9,794 nucleotides of DNA from Pseudomonadota bacterium (GTDB taxonomy: Bacteria > Pseudomonadota > Alphaproteobacteria > Rhizobiales > Xanthobacteraceae). The translations under genes and the position numbers were made by a program. Below the pieces are notes generated by a model. That model was not told the DNA's origin and searched no databases. It saw nothing but the letters and a program-made list of their open reading frames with translations. Location of the stretch: assembly GCA_021779635.1 (NCBI GenBank), contig JAJYAH010000198.1:1-9794 (forward strand), in the 5' to 3' direction. Positions 7,169 to 9,794 of the stretch are shown here, piece after piece (positions within the stretch are counted from its first letter, which is position 1; every line of letters starts with the position of its first letter).

Positions 7169-8098
7169 CTTAGCGGGCGACTGTCGCGAGACCTCGGCGA
7201 TCGGCACCAGATGGCGCGGCACGACGATGCGCTCGCCGGGTACCAGCGGCCCGCTCTCCGTCAGCCCCTTGTTGGCCTGGGTGAGCGACCACAGCGGCAC
7301 ATGGTAAAGCCCCGCGATCGTTTGCAACGTATCGCCCGGACGGGCGAACACCGGCATGCCGCTGTCCCACAACTCGATGTCGTTACCGGGTGGAACGACA
7401 TAGTTGAGCGGCACCGCCTCGCCTCCGGCTTTCGCCGGCGTCGTCGCCAGCTGCAGGATCTTGGCGATCACTTGGTCGTGGACGCCGTCCATCTTGTCGA
7501 TATTGACGTGGTAGACTTCGTCGTGCTGCGAAAGATCGAAGCTTGCAAAGTGCCCCTGATAACCTTGTGCCGTTTTGATGTGGCTGCCACCGAGGACGTC
7601 TTTCGACAGGAAGATGTTGATGCAGCGCTCGATATTGAGCGGCACGGGGGGGCTGATTTGGGGCGGCTCGATCATGACTGCAAGGCTGACCGAGATGCCC
7701 TCGGCCTGCAGCATTTCCGAAAACTTCAGCACGCAAAATCCGCCCATCGAATGCCCGATCAGGATGATCAGGGCGGGATCCTCGCGATACTTGCGGATCG
7801 CGTTCTCGGCGATCAGGCGGCAAATCGTGAACTCGTTGACATCGGCCGGGATGCCGGCCTTTTCGATCCGCTCCGCCAGATGGTCCATCCCGCGCGAAAA
7901 GATCGGACCGAGCGCGCCGCGGAACAGGTAGGCGCGCATGTGCGGCGAAGGCGGCGGGGTGGCGACGGGCGGCGATGTCGCAGCCACGCTCGGCGTTGCG
8001 ACCGGATTTGCCGCCGCCGGATCGGAGCTGAAAAAGAGGAGGCACGCGGAAAGCATTGCCCCGGCAGTGATCGTTGCAATTCGAGGTGGCTTGATCAT
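7163..8098 (-). CDS. Exported alpha/beta hydrolase with C-terminal LysM domain (311 aa)
   Basis: Residues 1 to about 30 are a signal peptide (MIKPPR, then a long hydrophobic run) with a plausible type I cut at PAAA/NP. An LSAC lipobox at 16-19 makes a lipoprotein possible. A Pro/Ala/Thr-rich linker runs to about 52. Residues 55-225 are an alpha/beta-hydrolase-like domain: YLFRGALGPIFSRGMDHLA, then the nucleophile elbow LIGHSMGG with Ser117, a possible acid at Glu144 (MIEP), and a possible His197 (YHVNIDK). Residues about 249-297 are a LysM module (PGDTLQTIAGLYHVPLWSLT, then VPGERIVVP) that should bind peptidoglycan. The enzyme is thus probably an esterase or lipase held at the cell wall; its substrate is unknown. 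It is the paralog of the gene at 8486-9214 and lies in the same direction. Upstream is a block of palindromic repeats. ATG 8098 is preceded by GGGAG at short distance. Confidence 0.85.
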   Translation of the reverse strand: MIKPPRIATITAGAMLSACLLFFSSDPAAANPVATPSVAATSPPVATPPPSPHMRAYLFRGALGPIFSRGMDHLAERIEKAGIPADVNEFTICRLIAENAIRKYREDPALIILIGHSMGGFCVLKFSEMLQAEGISVSLAVMIEPPQISPPVPLNIERCINIFLSKDVLGGSHIKTAQGYQGHFASFDLSQHDEVYHVNIDKMDGVHDQVIAKILQLATTPAKAGGEAVPLNYVVPPGNDIELWDSGMPVFARPGDTLQTIAGLYHVPLWSLTQANKGLTESGPLVPGERIVVPRHLVPIAEVSRQSPAKR

Positions 8099-8125
8099 GC
8101 ACTCCCGCTCGTGCCCGGCCCGCCG

Positions 8126-8163
8126 GAGCCTTTTCCGTTCCGATGGAATCGGAACGGAGGCTC
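8126..8163. repeat. Palindromic repeat A, copy 1
   Basis: This is a near-perfect hairpin. The outer arms GAGCC/GGCTC (8126-8130, 8159-8163) enclose the 10-bp stem CCGTTCCGAT/ATCGGAACGG (8135-8144, 8148-8157) around a 3-nt loop. Positions 8128-8162 match 8348-8382 at 33 of 35 bases in direct orientation, 220 bp apart. It lies in the leader of the LysM hydrolase gene, about 30-65 bp before its ATG, so it could fold in the mRNA. Confidence 0.75.
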
Positions 8164-8179
8164 TATGTCTTTATTTGAC

Positions 8180-8223
8180 GCGTTTTCTTGACGCGAACCG
8201 GTATCCACTTCGCTGGAAAACGC
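8180..8223. repeat. Palindromic repeat B, copy 1 (core CCGGTATCCAC)
   Basis: Inverted arms GCGTTTTC (8180-8187) and GAAAACGC (8216-8223) enclose an inner stem GCGAA/TTCGC (8193-8197, 8209-8213) with the 11-nt loop CCGGTATCCAC (8198-8208). The loop differs by one base from that of the element at 8278-8326, so the two are diverged members of one family. I recall this element as frequent between genes of Bradyrhizobium and relatives. Confidence 0.7.
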
Positions 8224-8228
8224 TCTAA

Positions 8229-8263
8229 AGCGAGATGGCTCTTCGTTGAATCGCCATCTCGCT
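8229..8263. repeat. Hairpin between the two B elements
   Basis: An 11-bp perfect stem, AGCGAGATGGC (8229-8239) with GCCATCTCGCT (8253-8263), has a 13-nt loop. It is followed on the plus strand by TATCTTTTTGTTT, so on that strand it looks like an intrinsic terminator, although no plus-strand gene ends here. It is best seen as one part of the composite repeat. Confidence 0.65.
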
Positions 8264-8277
8264 CTATCTTTTTGTTT

Positions 8278-8326
8278 AAGCATGATCTTTTCGGAAAACC
8301 GGTACCCACTTTTCCGGATCATGCTT
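8278..8326. repeat. Palindromic repeat B, copy 2 (core CCGGTACCCAC)
   Basis: The outer stem AAGCATGATC/GATCATGCTT (8278-8287, 8317-8326) and the inner stem CGGAAAA/TTTTCCG (8292-8298, 8310-8316) enclose the 11-nt loop CCGGTACCCAC (8299-8309). The arms differ from those of copy 1 but the loop is almost the same. The stems keep pairing despite different sequence, which suggests the fold is conserved. Confidence 0.72.
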
Positions 8327-8345
8327 TAGCGTGCGAATAATTCTA

Positions 8346-8384
8346 GCGCCTTTTCCGCTCCGATTGAATCGGAACGGAGGCTTC
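8346..8384. repeat. Palindromic repeat A, copy 2
   Basis: This is a direct copy of the element at 8126-8163, with two differences in 35 bp (8358 and 8365). Both changes fall in or next to the stem-loop and weaken the hairpin slightly. The two A copies bracket the B elements, so the whole 8126-8384 block has the layout A-B-hairpin-B-A. It contains no transposase and no target-site duplication that I can identify. Confidence 0.72.
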
Positions 8385-8485
8385 CGGCCCCAAAAGCCGA
8401 GGCCGGCCATCTGGCACCAGATGCTGGATGGCCGTCGAATTTGCGGAATCTGAGGCGCGCTGGCGCGGGCGCGGAACCAGCCGGG

Positions 8486-9214
8486 TTATTGCGCCGCAGC
8501 CGGCGCCGCGGCAGAACGCTGCCTGGTCGCGCCTGGTTCCAGCTGCTTCTGCGTCGCAGATGTTCCTCGCGCGCGGCTGAAGACGACCGCGTCGATGGCG
8601 CCGATGACCTTCTGCTGCATGGCCAGGTCCTTGTCGATGGTGAGGTGCCCGACACCCATTCTGCCGACGTCGACATTCTCCAGCGCGCCGTGAAACTGGC
8701 TGGTCTTCCCGACCTGCGTGCCGGCTCCATTGGAAACATAGAAATTCAAATAACGCCCGACATGTCCGGCAACGCTCGTCTGGAAGACCGAATCGAGGCC
8801 GATGGCAAGCGTGACGGGAGCGCCAAGCTGGTCGAGGCGAGCCGCCATGTTAGGCAGCACCGTCGCGCCGGAGGAGTGCCCGACCAGAATGATGGTTCTC
8901 GCCCGCCCGCTCCGGTATTCTGCGGCGGCTTCCTGGGCGAGGGATTCCCAGGAGAGATAATTGTCTACGGTTGCGTTGATACCCTGCTGGCGCAGCCTCG
9001 CCGCGATATCGTCCAGACCCAGGGAAAAGATATTGAGCACGCCGCGCAGGAGATAAACATGCGCATCCGATGCCGCCGCCTTTGCCGGATTGGCGGCGAG
9101 CGGAAGTAACAGCAGCGCCAGGGTTATCGCGGTCGCCCGCAGCGGGCGCGACCGGCGCCGGAACCGGGTCGAGATCCAATCGACAAGCCCCGCATAGTTG
9201 CCATCTGGCTTCAT
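8486..9214 (-). CDS. Exported alpha/beta hydrolase, paralog of the LysM hydrolase (242 aa)
   Basis: The start is taken at ATG 9214 (MKPDGNYAGLVDW), because AAGAGGA lies 4 bp before it. The frame is open up to 9301, but the two earlier starts there (9301, 9247) lack a Shine-Dalgarno. Residues 1 to about 48 form a signal peptide with an Arg-rich n-region (RFRRRSRPLR), a LALLLLPLAA core and a cut near AKAAA. The hydrolase domain covers about 51-215: VYLLRGVLNIFSLGLDDIAA, the nucleophile elbow LVGHSSGA with Ser114, a likely acid Asp141 (GLDSVF) and a likely His190 (GHLTIDKD). The same marks occur in the same order in the neighbour at 7163-8098. This protein has no LysM, only an Ala/Gln-rich tail, so it is probably soluble in the periplasm or secreted. 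The reaction is presumably ester hydrolysis; the substrate is unknown. Confidence 0.83.
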   Translation of the reverse strand: MKPDGNYAGLVDWISTRFRRRSRPLRATAITLALLLLPLAANPAKAAASDAHVYLLRGVLNIFSLGLDDIAARLRQQGINATVDNYLSWESLAQEAAAEYRSGRARTIILVGHSSGATVLPNMAARLDQLGAPVTLAIGLDSVFQTSVAGHVGRYLNFYVSNGAGTQVGKTSQFHGALENVDVGRMGVGHLTIDKDLAMQQKVIGAIDAVVFSRARGTSATQKQLEPGATRQRSAAAPAAAQ

Positions 9215-9218
9215 AAGG

Positions 9219-9226
9219 TCCTCTTG
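9219..9226 (-). promoter_or_regulatory. Shine-Dalgarno that decides the start of the second hydrolase
   Basis: The minus strand reads CAAGAGGA, then CCTT, then ATG at 9214. This is the strongest ribosome-binding site near any start in the right half of the window, and it excludes the longer reading from 9301 as the likely protein. Confidence 0.65.
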
Positions 9227-9310
9227 AAGACGTTCCGATTGTTGCATCGCCAAACGGTAGTAGCCTGACGCCTGCATCCGCAACAGCGGGCAGGAAGGCA
9301 ATTAACCAAT

Positions 9311-9339
9311 TTTATCACCAGTGCGTGTCTCTGTAGCAA
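9311..9339 (-). promoter_or_regulatory. Weak candidate promoter of the second hydrolase gene
   Basis: On the minus strand TTGCTA (9339-9334) is followed after 17 bp by GATAAA (9316-9311), or after 19 bp by TAAAAT (9314-9309). A start near 9303 would give a leader of about 90 nt and would place the in-frame codons above 9214 in the untranslated leader. Hexamers are imperfect and the gap between 9302 and 9488 offers no better pair. Confidence 0.28.
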
Positions 9340-9341
9340 CA

Positions 9342-9411
9342 CCCTCGACGGGTCCCGAGGGAGCGTTGGTGACGTTCACTGAATATTGAAGTCGCAGAGA
9401 CCGCAGAGACC
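9342..9411. repeat. Small hairpin and 9-bp tandem repeat in the gap behind the CHAT gene
   Basis: CCCTCG (9342-9347) pairs with CGAGGG (9356-9361) around an 8-nt loop. At 9394-9411 GCAGAGACC occurs twice in direct tandem. The hairpin could end transcription from the CHAT gene, but no T-run follows on the minus strand. No gene is seen between 9302 and 9488. Confidence 0.35.
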
Positions 9412-9488
9412 CATGAAATGCCCGCGGTGTGTCATGTGCATCGATGTTACGAAACCATCACTTCCGCTTTACCTCGGATAGGCGTCCC

Positions 9489-9794
9489 CTAGCTCCCCTC
9501 TCCGACCAGCACGAACGGCGCCCAGTTCGACGGATCGGCGTTGTGCAGGGATGAATGGTCAGCAATCAGGGCTCGCATCGATCGGCGCAGCGCTTCGGCA
9601 CGACCGATCTGCGGACTTTTGGCCAGTTCCGCGAAAGCACCCGTCGTCAGCTTGACAGCGGCTTCGGAATCCACCGGCCAGTGCGACACCAGTAGCGAGC
9701 GTGCGCCCGCATAGAAGAAAGCACGCGCGAGACCGGAAAGGCCTTCCGCGCCAGGCTTGTCTCCCGCGGCGGTATTGCACGCCGACAACACCGC
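9489..9794 (-). CDS. CHAT-domain protein, C-terminal end only (N-terminal part outside window)
   Basis: The frame is open to the right edge, and the 101 visible residues are the end of a CHAT domain (caspase HetF associated with TPRs), a clan CD cysteine protease fold. The catalytic Cys motif AVLSACNTAAG lies at the very edge, followed by GLARAFFYAGARSLLVSHWP, DSEAAVKLT and the typical closing WAPFVLVGEGS with a TAG stop at 9491-9489. The matching His motif would lie about 50-60 residues upstream, outside the window. Family members usually carry N-terminal TPR repeats; some are stand-alone and some act in bacterial immunity or programmed death. Nothing here shows which kind this is. The visible codon use does not differ from that of its neighbours. 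Confidence 0.88.
   Translation of the reverse strand, partial: AVLSACNTAAGDKPGAEGLSGLARAFFYAGARSLLVSHWPVDSEAAVKLTTGAFAELAKSPQIGRAEALRRSMRALIADHSSLHNADPSNWAPFVLVGEGS

Noticed and set aside
7211..8191. 326-codon plus-strand open frame opposite the LysM hydrolase
   Set aside because: It is antisense to a gene with clear hydrolase and LysM motifs. Its His/Arg/Asp-rich translation is typical of a shadow in GC-rich DNA.
8095..8322. 75-codon minus-strand open frame
   Set aside because: It is a translation of the palindromic repeats, with no protein features.
9215..9301. N-terminal extension of the second hydrolase to 9301 or 9247
   Set aside because: There is no Shine-Dalgarno at either site, whereas AAGAGGA precedes the ATG at 9214. 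The extension also puts a polar stretch before the signal peptide.
3164..9466. Shared GAAACCATC near 3168 and 9452 in two gaps
   Set aside because: Nine matching bases with unrelated flanks are expected by chance in this much sequence and do not support a common operator.

Overview
The window is GC-rich alphaproteobacterial chromosomal DNA, most likely from Bradyrhizobium or a close relative in the Nitrobacteraceae. The grounds are the protein families present (giant FecR/VCBS surface proteins, LapG-like cysteine peptidases, secreted hydrolases), the codon use, and palindromic intergenic repeats with a core of the type AACCGGTAYCCACTT, which I recall as common in such genomes. The genus is an inference from memory; no search was run.

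Left third, minus strand (1-3092): the 5' part of a very large secreted repeat protein that runs off the left edge. It has an N-terminal conserved segment with a FecR domain, then two VCBS/cadherin-like domains, then beta-helix-like repeats. One missing base near 2501 breaks the frame inside the FecR domain, so the gene is a pseudogene, is phase-variable, or carries a sequence error. About 600 bp of non-coding DNA, AT-rich at its left end, separates it from a divergent plus-strand gene (3692-4525). That gene encodes an exported LapG-type transglutaminase-like cysteine peptidase with an intact Cys-His-Asp triad. LapG enzymes release large adhesins from the cell surface, so the pairing suggests an adhesin and its releasing protease.

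Centre, plus strand (4844-7130): a compact unit of three genes. They encode an Mpo1-like (DUF962) membrane protein, an extended SDR NAD-dependent epimerase/dehydrogenase whose ATG overlaps the previous stop by 4 bp, and an isoprenylcysteine-carboxyl-methyltransferase-like membrane methyltransferase. Together they look like a lipid or fatty-acid modification pathway.

Right third, minus strand (7163-9794): two paralogous exported alpha/beta hydrolases (the first with a C-terminal LysM domain) flank about 390 bp of composite palindromic repeats. Beyond them is the C-terminal end of a CHAT-domain (caspase-like) protein cut by the right edge. No tRNA, rRNA, CRISPR array or transposase gene was seen.
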